Source of the DNA: Apostichopus californicus
Lineage: Eukaryota > Echinodermata > Holothuroidea > Aspidochirotida > Stichopodidae
Assembly: GCA_020650975.1 (NCBI GenBank)
Contig: JAIPMN010031603.1
Span: forward strand, 1-29,457
Length of the DNA: 29,457 bases
Reading direction: 5' to 3'
Part shown: positions 1-11,378 of the stretch, piece after piece
How positions within the stretch are numbered: the stretch's first letter is position 1
How the letters are laid out: the number at the start of each line of letters is the position of its first letter
The notes under the pieces: model-generated
Told to the model about the DNA's origin: nothing
Database searches by the model: none
What the model saw: the letters and a program-made list of their open reading frames with translations, nothing else
Position numbers and translations under genes: made by a program

Positions 1-67
1 TTGATAAAAGGTCCGGCAGATATTCGTCCTAGCAGAGACAGATTTGTACTATAGGTTGGGCAGTTTT

Positions 68-528
68 GGTTCCCTATGTAAAGGGGACGCAAACATGTTC
101 ATGTCCCCTTCACACGGGGAACCACTAGTGGTACTGAATTGAATTGGCATACTACTAGCACATATCACAGTGTTGGAATTAGTCTCAATTGCTTAATCCA
201 AGAATTCAGCAGGAATAAGCCCAACAAGAAGAACAATGTACATTATTTGTGCAATTTGTTGAGGAATATTGGTTCCCCGTGTAATGGGGACGCAACAGTT
301 TTCATGTCCCTTTTACACAGGGAACCATGAATGGTACTGAATGAAGTTGGCATTCGACTAGAAAATAGTAATATGTTGGATATTGTGTCTAATGGTTGAC
401 CAAATATTGAGAAGTGATTTCCCTTGCAGGAATAACAATTTGCAGTAGTTTTTACTCTATAGCAGGGACTTCTGGTTCCCTGTGTAAAAGGGACATAACA
501 GTTTCATGTCCCTTTTACACGGGGGAAC
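68..528. repeat. Tandem repeat, 203-bp period, each unit with a 56-bp palindrome
   Basis: Three palindromes start at 68, 271 and 474, exactly 203 bp apart, and span 68-123, 271-326 and 474-528. Each opens with GGTTCCC and closes with its complement GGGAAC(C); inner stem arms are built on gtaaaaggggac and atgtccccttttac. The DNA between them is also alignable (for example a shared ggtactgaat at the start of each spacer), so this is a diverged tandem array and not just scattered hairpins. No coding potential is visible. Function is unknown; it could be a satellite or part of a mobile element. Confidence 0.8.
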
Positions 529-866
529 ACTCAGAACCAATTTGCTACCATTGACCCTCATCTCAGTAGATACCAATTGTCCAAATTATTCTTATCATTC
601 TTCATTGCACTCTGTTCACATTTCAACTCAGTTTGCCATGTTTTACAGCCCCTTTTTGTGATATTCTTGAAAAGGATGTTATCATGGTGCTAAACTGGGA
701 GTTTTGGGGTTCGCTTGGGTATTGAATAATCCAATTTCTATTCCTATTCCCACAATTGTCCAGGATCATTCCTCATTATGTCATTCAGGTGGTCAAAGTC
801 AAGTATGAAATTGGTATCAACTTCAACCTGAGCTAGTGTTGCATCATATTGCCACACATTCTATGT

Positions 867-896
867 CAGTTCATGTCCCCTTTTACACGGGGAACC
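867..896. repeat. Half copy of the GGTTCCC palindrome
   Basis: The right half of the palindrome seen at 68, 271 and 474 recurs here (catgtccccttttacacggg then gaacc) without its left partner. It marks the degraded right border of the array or a truncated unit. Confidence 0.65.
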
Positions 897-1543
897 TGTG
901 TTCAGCATCTGACCATGTTATTGTATTGCCATTTCCAGATGCAACATCATATTCCTTTTTTTTTCCGCAGTGTTGGAGGAGACATGTTTTAGTAATAAAA
1001 GAGACAACTTTCAAGGAAAAACTGCCTTCCTGAATTTTTGGTCCTCATGTCACACATTGGTACCCACATATAGAGAATGACCCATATATATAAATTTCTT
1101 GTTGATGCATGAAGTTATATTTGCACTTGGCTTTACAAACTATGCCTGTTTTTAAAAAGGTCATATATTGACATCTGGGTCAGAACAAGGAAGATTAATT
1201 TCAAATTTGTCCATATCCTTTAGCTTTCTGATTAACGAAATTGTTCCACTGTTAGCATTAAGTGGAAAGAATATTGCTGATCTAGAAATAATAGACAACT
1301 CAAATTACAATTGACCACTTATATTAAATGCCTAGCCATTTAAACTTTGCAATGTAGTTAAACAAAGTTAATAATTGTCAAGACGTGATTGAATACTCCT
1401 GTAACGAGGTAAAACCCCGATAAACGTTAATAAGGAAATATGTCGTACCACATAACTTAACGGTTTTGTAAGCTACGAATTAGTTAATTATTACCAACAC
1501 TCATACATCTGCAGTAGAAGGAAGTTCTGTTTTTCTTCAGCAG
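897..1543. other. No gene seen; upstream intron of gene A or spacer
   Basis: This stretch is AT-rich and stop-dense on both strands. I looked for transmembrane or juxtamembrane exons like those before the first kinase exon of genes B and C and found none. Confidence 0.5.
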
Positions 1544-1696
1544 AGAAAAGTTCTGGGCGTTGCGAAGGCGGAAGAATATCTCGTGATGAAGTGGAAGTAA
1601 TTACTTGTCTGTCATCAGGGAAAGTATTTGAGTACTGGAAAGCAGTGTGTGGAGGCCATTCGAAGAATGAGTATATCATTGCTAAGAAAATTACAG
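1544..1696 (+). CDS. Gene A exon 1 in window: start of kinase-like domain
   Basis: Phase 1 in and out, 153 nt. It encodes the N-lobe start, including [17 protein letters not shown], where a glycine-rich loop would normally lie, and EYIIAKKIT with the beta3 Lys. The acceptor is a CAGCAG tandem, so the start could also be 1541. The donor gttata is weak but sits exactly where genes B and C have theirs. Confidence 0.82.
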
Positions 1697-4600
1697 GTTA
1701 TAAAAAGTAATCAAGTTTATGTAGCAAATGATGACCATTAAATTCCAATCATTTTCATTTTCCATTTCTTTTTACCAGAACGATGATGAAACATTCAGTA
1801 ATGATTATTAAATAAACCACAAAACATGCCGTGCTCTTGATAGGACTGTACTGACCTATGTTGCGGCCATGTATTGATCTAGCAGGAATGGCTGGCTGTC
1901 AGAGTTAATGTTTACCAACTCGCCGTTGGTTGTATGGTTAAGAAGTAATTTATTTGAATAATTGTAACATTTCACTTCATGTTATTCTCCTGTTTCCTAA
2001 AACAGTTAATTATTACACAAAGTTTCGTTTCTTCGGATCATCTTTGTTACTGTGGCTCAAAATTAGACAATTGCTAATGCCCATACGACACACTGTTCAT
2101 TGGGTGTTTCATGGCAATATGTCGGTCTTTGATGACGTGGGAGAGTTTGTATGGTTTCTCCAGGTCTACAAATACGACTACTCTGTTGGCCAATTGAATC
2201 GTGTGATAAGACTAATTACTGAAACATCAATAGTACTGTAAATTGATCTCCTATATGAATTTAGCTTTCCATATGTTGAGCTTTGACTTTGACGTTTTGC
2301 TATATGTATATTTGGTTTACTTTTAAACCTTTTTACGTACTTTCCACTTCAGAAAATGCTCATATAAAAGATGACTACAACTTCGTATCAATAGCAAAGT
2401 CTCTTCAAGAAGTGGATGAACACCCAAACATCGTCAATTTTCTGGGGTGCGCAATAGAGAAAGGTAAATGTATTATATCCCACACAGGAGTCATTAGATG
2501 TTAACCAAAAGCAAAGCCTAATGAGACACATTTCTAGAATATCTTGTTTTTTACGAACAAAGAACAAAGTGCTTACTGAAAACCAAACCATTACCATAAT
2601 GAAACGCGTATGTAAAATTTCGCACATTAAATTAAGAAATCTTTATATATATTATTAGCTTTTGATGATAAACAATGATCAGGAATTTCCACAAATTTGC
2701 AAAATGTACGCATATTCCTTCGACTTACGGCTCTACCTCTCTGAAAATAGTCGGACGATTGGGATGTTGTAATAATTAGGTTACAACACATCCGTTACTA
2801 TTTAGTATATATTTCTTGTTATTTGTTTGTAATTTGCAATAAAAACATTGTAAACTTAACTTTTTCCGTTGTGAAAAACAGAAATTTAAGAGGTGCAAAC
2901 GTAGCTAGGTTCAGCCGATTCACACAGAGATTACAGTAACTACTGTAAATCTTAAATTTTTGTACCACAGTAATACTGGATTGTGCTGACAAATCTGATA
3001 AATTGGTAACATGTGCTATTAAGTTTACAGTAAGAACTGAGGATATTTGTAATTCCAACAAATCCAAACAACTGGATTTGTTGGAATTACACGTATCCCC
3101 AGTTCTTACTGTAATCGTAATAGCACATTCTACCGATTTATAGCACGATCCAGTTTTAACTGTGGTACACAACTTTAAGATTAATAGTAGTAACTGTGTT
3201 CTCTATGTATATCGGGTGCTAGGTTAGATGTTTGGTTAGAAAACATCAAATAAATTCTATTAATTATCTGACATTTATTTTCGCTTTCAGTTCCTCATTT
3301 CACTTATCATGAGTATGTGGAAAATTTGACCCTGCGAGACATTCTGCTTCAAAATGGCAATCCACCAGACGACAGTCTGTACAGCAGCACTGACAAAAGA
3401 GAATCAGTTAAGCTTCCCCATTTAATAGGCTTTGGGAGAGACATTGCTGATGGTCTGGCATTCTTGCATACAAATAAGGTACATTATGGCTAATTAGAGG
3501 TTCCTTCAATTTAATCGATGTCAAACATTATAAGAGAACATCGTTTTAGGTACTCCATATAGTGTAGTATAATTAAGAAGCTAGAGATCCGATGTGTACC
3601 TTTTTCATATTGTTCAGTCATTCTCGAAGTTATCTCATTGAACGTTTCTCTTTACATGTTAGTCTTACAAAAGTAAATAAAAATACATTATTTTTAAGAC
3701 TGCAGATTGTTACCTCGTTCAACGTTATGCTTCAGATTACCTGGTGTAGAAATCACTTACTTTCTATACTCTCTGTATCACATACCAATAGAAAATATAA
3801 CATGAAGTACATCCGTATGAGTAATGTTGTTCATTTACATATTTCTATTAATGAATAAATATATGATTTTCTATGCCGCAGCTCTGTCATCCTGCGCTTA
3901 TGACAAGAAAAATCTTGGTTGATAAACACAGTTGTTGTAAACTGTTTGACATTTGGCCAACTGATATCTCGTCGGACAGATTAGCGAAGCTAAAAAGTGA
4001 CGTAAGTATCATATTGAATAATTATCAACTCTCTGACAATTTAAAATGTTTTTGTAACATTATTGTAGTATTCATTGTTGTTCCTAGAAGTAAATGTGAA
4101 AGAGTTCCTACTTTCCAAATCCGATATAATGGTCACTGTTATGTCACTTAATTTATTTATTATTTTGTTTCATCACATAGTATAACAAGGTGAACAAGAC
4201 TATATAACTGCAAATAAGTCAAAAATGTTAAAGGAAGTAAACTAAGAAACCCTTTTGGGCTTAATCGAATAGATTACTCCCATCAAAGAAAGTAGATAAC
4301 TTTAACACCTATAAAAAAACTTAATGATCACTTATGGTCACTTATGGTCACTTATGGTCACTTACGGTCACTAATGGTCACTAATGGTCATTTAATGATA
4401 TAAAATTGGCAGTGAATGAACAGATGATATTTATTTTCAGGAAAATCCACCAACTGCTTGGTTCCCGCCTGAATCTATCTTCATGGACCAATACGATTCA
4501 TTTTCTGACGTCTGGTCGTTCGGTGTCCTCCTCTGGGAAATGTTTTCAAATGGTAACTTAATATATTAATCTGGCAATATCTGGAACGTTGAATAATGCA

Positions 4601-6733
4601 TATTGTTGCATAATCAACGTGTATACAATTATTTGGTTACATGTGTAGCGAAATTTCATCATCTATTTTTAAAACATTTGCACTTCATCACAGTTTGTTT
4701 ACAATTGTCAGCTGATTTTACTACACAACCATCAGTTGCCTTTCACCATCAACAGACCAGCAATTCCTTTTGAAACCATCTCTTTTGTTCACCACTGGTC
4801 AGCCTATTCAACATTGTCACTCAATAGAATTTAGATCAGCCAAGCTCACTCTTGTTGAAATACCTTCACTACTCTACCCTAGTAGTTGTTTTCGTACCAT
4901 GGCAACAACTGGCCAATCAAGAGACAGTCTAAAAATAAGCACATGACACAATTCTGTATAGATCTATACCATGTGCAGTCATCTTAGGAGAAGGCTTTCA
5001 CCAAGAAGCAAGAATTTTCTGCTAAGACTCAAGGAAACATATACTACTACTCATCTACACTATGTTATGTTATCAGCTGCAACAAATACTATTAGGAATT
5101 CTCACATAGATTTAATTTTGGGTATCATCTACCATCTGTAAAAACTTTCATCGCTTGTGTTATCCAAGGAGGAGTTAATTTCAAGTGTATTTTTGTTTGG
5201 ACGCGTTTCGTCGGAAAATTATATGGACATCATGCCTCCGGGCCCCAGATGATTTATTTTGTTGGATTGCCACATTTCGAACAGGAGTTATTCATCTCCA
5301 CTGGTGAGCTTATGCACTTATATTTTATGTTAGGCATTCATATTACGTATACCAACACATGCATCGATTATGCACTGATATGTATGCATTTTAAATACCC
5401 TCTCATGAGTTTAATGACGTATTATTTGAAAACTTTTAGGAGAAGTCCCGTACCAATATCAAGGAGTGAAAGAAGTAGAGGACCATATCAGACAACAAGA
5501 TATTTTACCTCAACCGACTGACTGTCCTAATAAGATGTTAGTGATATTATTTTTCTTTTACTTTGTTCACTTTGTTCACTTGATTCATCTGATTATATTG
5601 ATGGTAATGCAAGAAATTTTCTGTGAAATAACTCATGGTAGTTGCCAATATTTCCCGGTATATCCAGACGCAGACTCGGTTACATTATATTATAAAACAT
5701 GAAATTAATTGAAAAAAAAACAACAAGTAAAATACAATGAAATTATTAAAAATTAGGAGCCAATGATATCCAGGCCTTTTCAGTGATGATTACCTACTTA
5801 AGTTTTATTTTATTCTATCATTTACTTGCAGTGGTCATCAATATTTAAAATACTTTGCTTTTCATGTTTAGTTTGGTTTTTGTTTTTGGTAGATTTCGCA
5901 TCATGACCTCAACGTGGAACAAAGTTCGTGAATCAAGACCGACAATGTCAAAAATAAAAGGTCAATTGAAAAATATTGAGAAGAACGCCTTTCAGGTACT
6001 CGTCATTTGGTACTTTAATATGTAGTCAACTTATTTCCTGAAATAGTCTTATATAATACAATGTTGGTCAACTAGTAAGGTAAATAAAAATCATACCAAT
6101 CAGTTGAATGGTGAGCACAGTAACGTTTCATATAGCAGACATAAAACATCTGCAGATATGTTTATAATGAATTAATATATGTATATTTTCTTGACAGGGT
6201 CGCCAGAATATATTAGCTTCAATCTTGCTTCATGTACCAATTGCTACATGGTATTCGTGTAAGTTAGTAAGGTCGTACAGAAAGTTGTATTTATTCTTCA
6301 ATAGTCACTCAAGTCACAAAGATATATCTAAGCCAATCAAACAAGAGCGAAATAACTGCCAATAATTCTGATACAATTCTCGAAAAAAAAACCTTATTTA
6401 ATAATAAGTAATTTGTAACGCAATCATGGTACTTAACAGTAATTGAGTTCCATTCGTGTTACGTATTATGAAGAGCCATAATTGATACATTTAACACCGA
6501 TATTAATCCACATATTGCTCCACAGCCGTATTACCCAGGAATATATCCAAAAATCCTTATTATTTGATTTCATTTCAGTAATGTGTAAGCTATGTTCTAT
6601 GGTATTTATTATCTCTTCTTATTTCTAGACTGAGCAGAAAAATACCATTGCCTCTAATAACTACTTTACATTGGAGTCCTTCGGCGCAGACTATGCACTT
6701 CCTATCAAAACGAATGCAATACAAGAAGAATAA
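1544..6733 (+). CDS. Gene A: receptor pseudokinase, kinase-like domain only (5' partial)
   Basis: Eight exons: 1544-1696, 2353-2463, 3291-3478, 3882-4001, 4441-4552, 5440-5536, 5893-5995, 6629-6733. They join in phase to about 328 residues ending in TAA. The product is the intracellular domain of an RTK-type receptor. Fold landmarks are visible: IIAKK (beta3 Lys), [16 protein letters not shown] before the catalytic loop, WFPPES (APE equivalent), [14 protein letters not shown] and ESRPTM. Active-site residues are missing: no glycine loop, Ile at the alphaC Glu position, HPA for HRD, Lys for the catalytic Asn, DIW for DFG. It is therefore predicted to be a pseudokinase that signals by scaffolding or allostery. 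Exon phases and lengths match gene B almost exactly. The ectodomain and TM exons are not in the window. A dispersed mutant active kinase is unlikely because the same substitutions occur in gene B. Confidence 0.88.
2353..2463 (+). CDS. Gene A exon 2: alphaC region
   Basis: 111 nt, phase 1 in and out, acceptor cacttcag, donor gtaaat. It encodes [20 protein letters not shown] and then NFLG. The alphaC Glu position (ten residues before the His of HPN) is Ile. Same length as gene B exon 8. Confidence 0.9.
2927..3204. repeat. Foldback (long inverted repeat) element in intron 2 of gene A
   Basis: Left arm about 2927-3066 and right arm about 3073-3204 are near-complementary along their whole length around the six-base loop aacaac. 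The inner 16 bp (aattccaacaaatcca) are perfect. Outer pairs include gtaccacagt with actgtggtac, gtgctatt with aatagcac, and acagtaagaact with agttcttactgt. The structure fits a MITE/foldback transposon, and the intron RNA would form a very long hairpin. No convincing target duplication was found. Confidence 0.85.
3291..3478 (+). CDS. Gene A exon 3: hinge, alphaD-alphaE
   Basis: 188 nt, phase 1 to 0, acceptor gctttcag, donor gtacat. It encodes [15 protein letters not shown] (hinge), a polar kinase-insert-like stretch, then [17 protein letters not shown] just before the catalytic loop. Gene B exon 9 is also exactly 188 nt. Confidence 0.9.
3882..4001 (+). CDS. Gene A exon 4: degenerate catalytic and DFG loops
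   Basis: 120 nt, phase 0 in and out, acceptor gccgcag, donor gtaagt. [14 protein letters not shown] replaces the usual HRDLAARN loop, and [16 protein letters not shown] replaces the DFG segment. The Asp of DFG is kept, Gly is Trp, and the HRD Asp is Ala. No tyrosine is present in the activation segment. Confidence 0.9.
4321..4390. repeat. 10-bp minisatellite in gene A intron 4
   Basis: Six to seven tandem copies of a ten-base unit, cttatggtca drifting to ctaatggtca, end about 50 bp upstream of the acceptor of the next exon. Confidence 0.9.
4441..4552 (+). CDS. Gene A exon 5: P+1 loop and alphaF
   Basis: 112 nt, phase 0 to 1, acceptor tattttcag, donor gtaact. Encodes WFPPES (APE equivalent) and [15 protein letters not shown], the alphaF hallmark of tyrosine-kinase folds. 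Confidence 0.93.
5440..5536 (+). CDS. Gene A exon 6: alphaG region
   Basis: 97 nt, phase 1 to 2, acceptor acttttag, donor gttagt. Encodes [20 protein letters not shown] and then [12 protein letters not shown], matching GEIPYKS...[11 protein letters not shown] in gene B. Confidence 0.88.
5893..5995 (+). CDS. Gene A exon 7: alphaH-alphaI, RP motif
   Basis: 103 nt, phase 2 to 0, acceptor tttggtag, donor gtactc. Encodes [20 protein letters not shown]. The Arg of RP is the conserved C-lobe residue that normally pairs with the APE Glu, so the fold core is kept. Confidence 0.9.
6629..6733 (+). CDS. Gene A last exon: C-terminal tail
   Basis: Phase 0 acceptor atttctag, ends TAA at 6731. Encodes [16 protein letters not shown] plus a short tail. 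Gene B ends with [15 protein letters not shown], so the tail with its two tyrosines is conserved. Homology makes this exon preferable to an open acceptor at 6198. Confidence 0.85.
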   Translation, partial: TEQKNTIASNNYFTLESFGADYALPIKTNAIQEE

Positions 6734-6872
6734 TCTACATGGACCAAAGGAATTTCTTTAAATATTTTACATAACCACCTGTAAATGACGCATCCATAGT
6801 TGCATTAGTTATTACATTATACCTTTAATCTATCCATTTTGAACAAGATTGAACCACAAAAGTAAAAATCAA

Positions 6873-7442
6873 TTTAGTTTAGTTTAGTTTAGAAGAGTAA
6901 AAGGATCAAGAGGGACACTCAAGTTCAAATCAAAGACCCTATAGGAGAGAAAAAACTGAAGACACAAACACTTAGACCCGATTACAATGCTTAAAGTGCT
7001 TGTCCAAAGCATTCTTAAACCCATTCACACTACTGGCAAGTACAACTTCTCAGGAAAACCGTTCCACTTACTCACAACCCTATTAGAACAAAAAAGTTAT
7101 TCCGAATATAAATCCTACTTTGTGACTTTTGAAGTTTAAGACAATTACCTCTGGTACAACTATTATTAGCAAACATGAAAAAGTCAGTGAAGGATAAATT
7201 GTCAAAAACCATACACAATCTTGAAAACCTGAATCAAGTCACCACGTAAGCGCCAGTGTGGTGAGATTCAACAGCTGTAACCGCATATAATAAGGAACAC
7301 CCTTCAAGGAAGTAATCATCCTATTAGCCCTCCTCTGGACCTTTTCCAGTACTTCCTTATCCTTAGCAAAATATTGGTTCCAAGCCTGCACAGCTGCTGA
7401 GAAGTGTAGTTTCAAATTATATTTAATACTGTATATATACAT
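6873..7442 (-). mobile_element. Decayed 3' end of a non-LTR retrotransposon (LINE)
   Basis: Read on the minus strand, 7442-7239 encodes KDKEVLEKVQRRANRMITSL and RLQLLNLTTLAL, the conserved end of jockey/CR1-type LINE reverse transcriptases. The RGDLIQVFKIVYG continuation is seen after a frameshift, and at least one more frameshift follows. The element ends at 6873-6892 in a (TTTAG)n tail (CTAAA on the minus strand). It is 5'-truncated and dead. It lies directly 3' of gene A, whose 3'UTR may run into it. Confidence 0.85.
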
Positions 7443-10400
7443 TTAAGTTCCTAGCTCTATTATATGTAGTAAGAAGGAATGTAGCTTGTGGATCATTTGA
7501 GTGCCTTTGTTACAGCCCTTCTTCAAACTATTGTAAGGTTAATCAGGTTGTATTATTAGTGTGTTACCTTTAAGTAGTCTTGTTTTCTGAATATATGTAC
7601 TGTACAGTTTTCCCTCAGTCTCTGTTATACTCTTGTAGAAAGAACAAGCAGTGTGCAGCAACAGGCTTTAATGTACTCAGCAGTCTCGTGTGTATTCTCT
7701 AGCTAACTCTAACAACAGCATACCCCGGCTGTGACAAGGCTGACAAAAATATTGCTACATAAACACTCATCGACTGTGATTTTAATATGTTGTTATGGTT
7801 TAATATTGATGTCATTAGGCAGACATATATTCTTATTCAATAATGGGATTTGATGGGTTCTGTCTATCGTGTCATTGCCTATCCAGAGTGCTATATTGGT
7901 TTAAATTGCGTACCGGCGTAATTAAGAGACACGTTATTGCATTGTTATTTCATGAACACTTTTTTCGTTTCCAAGTTAGTTTCATAAAGTCGTGTTTGCA
8001 TCAGTATTGCTAATTAGTTCCGTTAGATATGTTAATTATAGTATTGGTTAAAAGATTAAATAATAAGTATATCATTGAAGGTGTTGCTGTTCTCACATTT
8101 AGTAGTTTTTCTACTCTTATATCAGTATGAAGATTTAACTTATATATAAAACAATATATCAACGGTAACGTAGTCAAATTAAATATTCATAAAATGCATC
8201 ATTTGATTGGAATGATCGATAATGTATAAGTTTATCAATTGTTTTATTTTTACTGGTAAGGTCCAGATGCCCTTTTCCACTTACCATTTGTTTTAATCCA
8301 ATTGGACAGTATATTATAGTACGAAATTAACGGCACTGATATTTAGCATGCAATACTGACAATCAACATCTAACCACGTTCATTGTCACAGCTTAGACAT
8401 TTTGCAGTATTATTAATCACATGATTTGCTATTGATTAATATCACATTAAACAACATAGTTGCATTTCACTTAGGTTTTGTCTTCGAGTTGAGACTGATC
8501 CAGTTATTTTGCGAAACTCCCGATTCCCACGACTTCTGTGACTCTGATTATTACAATGACAGGATGGAAAACATGCTAATTTTAACCCAATTGAAGATAA
8601 ATTAAATATGCCCCAATTCGTTAATAAAGATTACTCTGGAAAATCTATTAATTAAATCAAGACCAATTTTTGTGGGGTCAATTTGCTGGGTGATTCCTCT
8701 GTTGTAAAACTAACCAGGCTTATTTAGAGAGTGACCAGAAGTCACACTTGTGATATTAAAAAGGCGAACTTTTGACATAAACATTAAACTTTTTTCATGA
8801 AAAGTGTATTATTAAATCGACTGTGTGCATTCTATGCAGCTAGTAAAGGTCAAGACAAATACGTCAAGTGAACACATGTTGTAGGAGAAATATAGTAATG
8901 AATTGGATAATGATGAGAGAGTGAGTGTTTATGTGTGAGGGGTAGAAAGAAACATGAGGTACAGGTAAAGGGCCCGGGGGAGTACGGGTATGGGCAACCG
9001 AGATACCAGTACATACATATTTCATGGAATCCACCTGATTTGGGTTTGGACGTCTTTCGGGCCCGGAAATATTTCATATTCGGATGGCAAGACGGGTTAC
9101 TTGGACTCGAACTCGGATCTGCTGGATTCGACAGCAATCTTCCAGATAATTGGAAGCAATAAGTTTTTTTTTCCGGTTTATTAACGTCATAGTATATAAG
9201 CCGCAAATGTTGTGATTATTCTCCTATGTTGGTTAACACAAATACTCAGTTAGAATGTGTATATTATATCCGTTGTTTGGGAGAAATTGATTTTTTATAT
9301 GCTGTTTGTGTTGAGATAATGTAGGGTACGTATTTAGACAGTCCTTGATATATGATTTCATAATCAGATAAATGTCATGTCAGAGAGTTACATTGGAATT
9401 GTAAAACTATACTTGTAAAATATATGCAATGATTACATAGTAGTAGTAGTAGTAGAAGATGGAAAACATATGCACGAATAAAGAAAAGTGTTAAGTGCTA
9501 CCTTGCATTGAACATGTCACTTGATCAAACCCTCAATTTTTGGTAATTTATTGAACGTGACCGTTTTCATAGTATGACCTACCAGAAAAAGGATACTAAT
9601 TATCAATCAGGCAAAAGCAGCCTAGGCTCCTCATTTAGTTAATAAGTGAACAAGATCCCAGCACAATGACCAAACCATTACCGACTGGCCCTTTCTAATT
9701 AAACTAGGCCTAAAAATATCTGTTAGGACCTTCAACTTACCAACACAGTATGTTATTGTAACCTAACCTTTGCCGTTCTTATGCCTTGTCAGAGGCTATT
9801 AACATTAATACTAACGTGAGACAGATATTCACAATTAGTTACATCTTATTCAAGCGGAATATCTTTAAGCTTTGGCCAACCACACATAATCAAGTTCTTC
9901 TTAAGAGATCAAAATCACTCGAGTCAAATAAGTTGTGATCAAGGTAAAATGTAATTGATGTTAAACAGACTTGATACATAAAGTAGGCTATCCCATATGT
10001 CGACTTGTTGTGACGCGTTAGACCAGTCATTTTCTTTCTGCTATGATATATCGATTATCTTCAGTTGCTACTGCAGCACACACTATACAACTTACCGCAG
10101 GAGTCAGTTTAACATGGGGAACAACGTTTGTACATTCTCAGTACGATTTGTACTGTAATCCAGTCTAAATAGAAGCAAAGGATTTCTTCCCTTGTCGTAA
10201 AACGACACGTATGGATTTCAGTAAATATAAATGGGTTTAACAGTGTAACAGCTATAACTGTCCTACACTGTATCATATGTATGATAATGTCGTAATATTG
10301 TTAAACTTGTATCATATAACTGGCTGTGAAATTCGTGGTATGCAGTGTCTCAGGAGGGAAAAAAACAACAGAAACTTGTAAGGTTATTTGTGATAAACAC

Positions 10401-11305
10401 TTTGATGTGAAATACCTCATAAAAACTTTTGACAGACTTTCGATGACTTAATCATCAATAAATCACAATCATACTTTCCTTAAATCGATATCGAAAGTAC
10501 TTATTGCATTCAAAAAGGAAAATAAACAAAATGTTAGCACAGGTCAAAATCTTGCAGCTCCCTAAATGGCAATTTATTTTCTTGCTGAAAATGGGACATA
10601 TATAAAGATATGATAACTCGCAGCACTAAATATGACAGGTAGGGGTCAATGGGATGATTTATCTCTCTGATAGAAAGAGAAAGTACTGGAACTAAATATT
10701 TACTACTTCATTTCGAAACTAAGTAAACAATTGCTGTGCCAGTCTGTAACAACTTCAACAATGACCCGGTCAAAGCAGTGTTGAGTCTCGTAAGTAGCTG
10801 GTCAATATCATGTATTGACATCGTGTTACAAAAAAAATTTGAATTCCCATGTCCGTTAGCTGTAAATTTGTTAATGTTCATTTTCCGGCCAAGTGAGTTC
10901 AAGTTCTGTTCATTGTGAATATAAATTTAGACGTATGTTATATTGTGTCGTATTTTGTATTGTGCCGTATTTTGTATTGTGTAGTGATAAAAAAAAAAAA
11001 AAAAAATCGTAAAATTATTCAGCATCTTCAGTTGTTATTAAAACGGAATCACTTTGTCAAATATTGGAGGACCTTTCTGGACACTTATCATCATAGTCAT
11101 GATTCCCTCGAACGTATTACAATTGTGAATAAGGAGATACACGATTGGATAGATAGGTTGAGTAAGCAGATTGGTCAAGAATAAGTTTTTGGATGGTTGA
11201 TAGCCTGGATAAATTGCCGACTAGGAATACATTTTAAAAAAAACTAAGTTTCTTTCTTAATACGTTCTGCTTTTGGGTTTGTTTCGTTCTAAACATTTTA
11301 TACAG
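7443..11305. other. Intergenic between genes A and B; no gene recognised
   Basis: AT-rich sequence without a domain-bearing ORF. Notable content: a GC-richer island at about 8935-9165, an A-run at 10988-11006, and TATATAAAG at about 10599-10607, some 700 bp before the first coding exon of gene B. The 5'UTR exon(s) of gene B probably lie here, because its signal exon begins with an acceptor at 11305/11306. Confidence 0.5.
10597..10607 (+). promoter_or_regulatory. Possible TATA box of gene B
   Basis: ATATATAAAG lies about 710 bp upstream of the signal-peptide exon. A similar ATATATAAAG lies about 650 bp upstream of the gene C signal exon. In AT-rich DNA such a match is weak evidence. Confidence 0.2.
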
Positions 11306-11317
11306 GTACATCCGAAA

Positions 11318-11378
11318 ATGAAGACATTTACCCCCGTGAAGATGGTTACTATCTTTTCAGCATTTCTGTTGACACAGG
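11318..11378 (+). CDS. Gene B exon 1: signal peptide
   Basis: ATG at 11318 opens a basic n-region (MKTFTPVK) and a hydrophobic core (VTIFSAFLL), then donor g|gtttga in phase 1. An acceptor (tttatacag) 12 nt before the ATG implies a 5'UTR intron. Gene C has the same arrangement and the same gtttga donor. Confidence 0.8.

Noticed and set aside
2819..3172. 117-codon minus-strand ORF
   Set aside because: Lies across the foldback element in a gene A intron; no domain.
9090..9135. tRNA-like B box (gagttcgagtcc on the minus strand)
   Set aside because: No A box at the right spacing and no cloverleaf; not called as a tRNA or SINE.
8850..9206. 118-codon minus-strand ORF and overlapping plus-strand ORFs
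   Set aside because: Overlapping open frames on both strands in a GC-rich island, low-complexity Pro/Ser content, no motif; treated as a repeat fragment.
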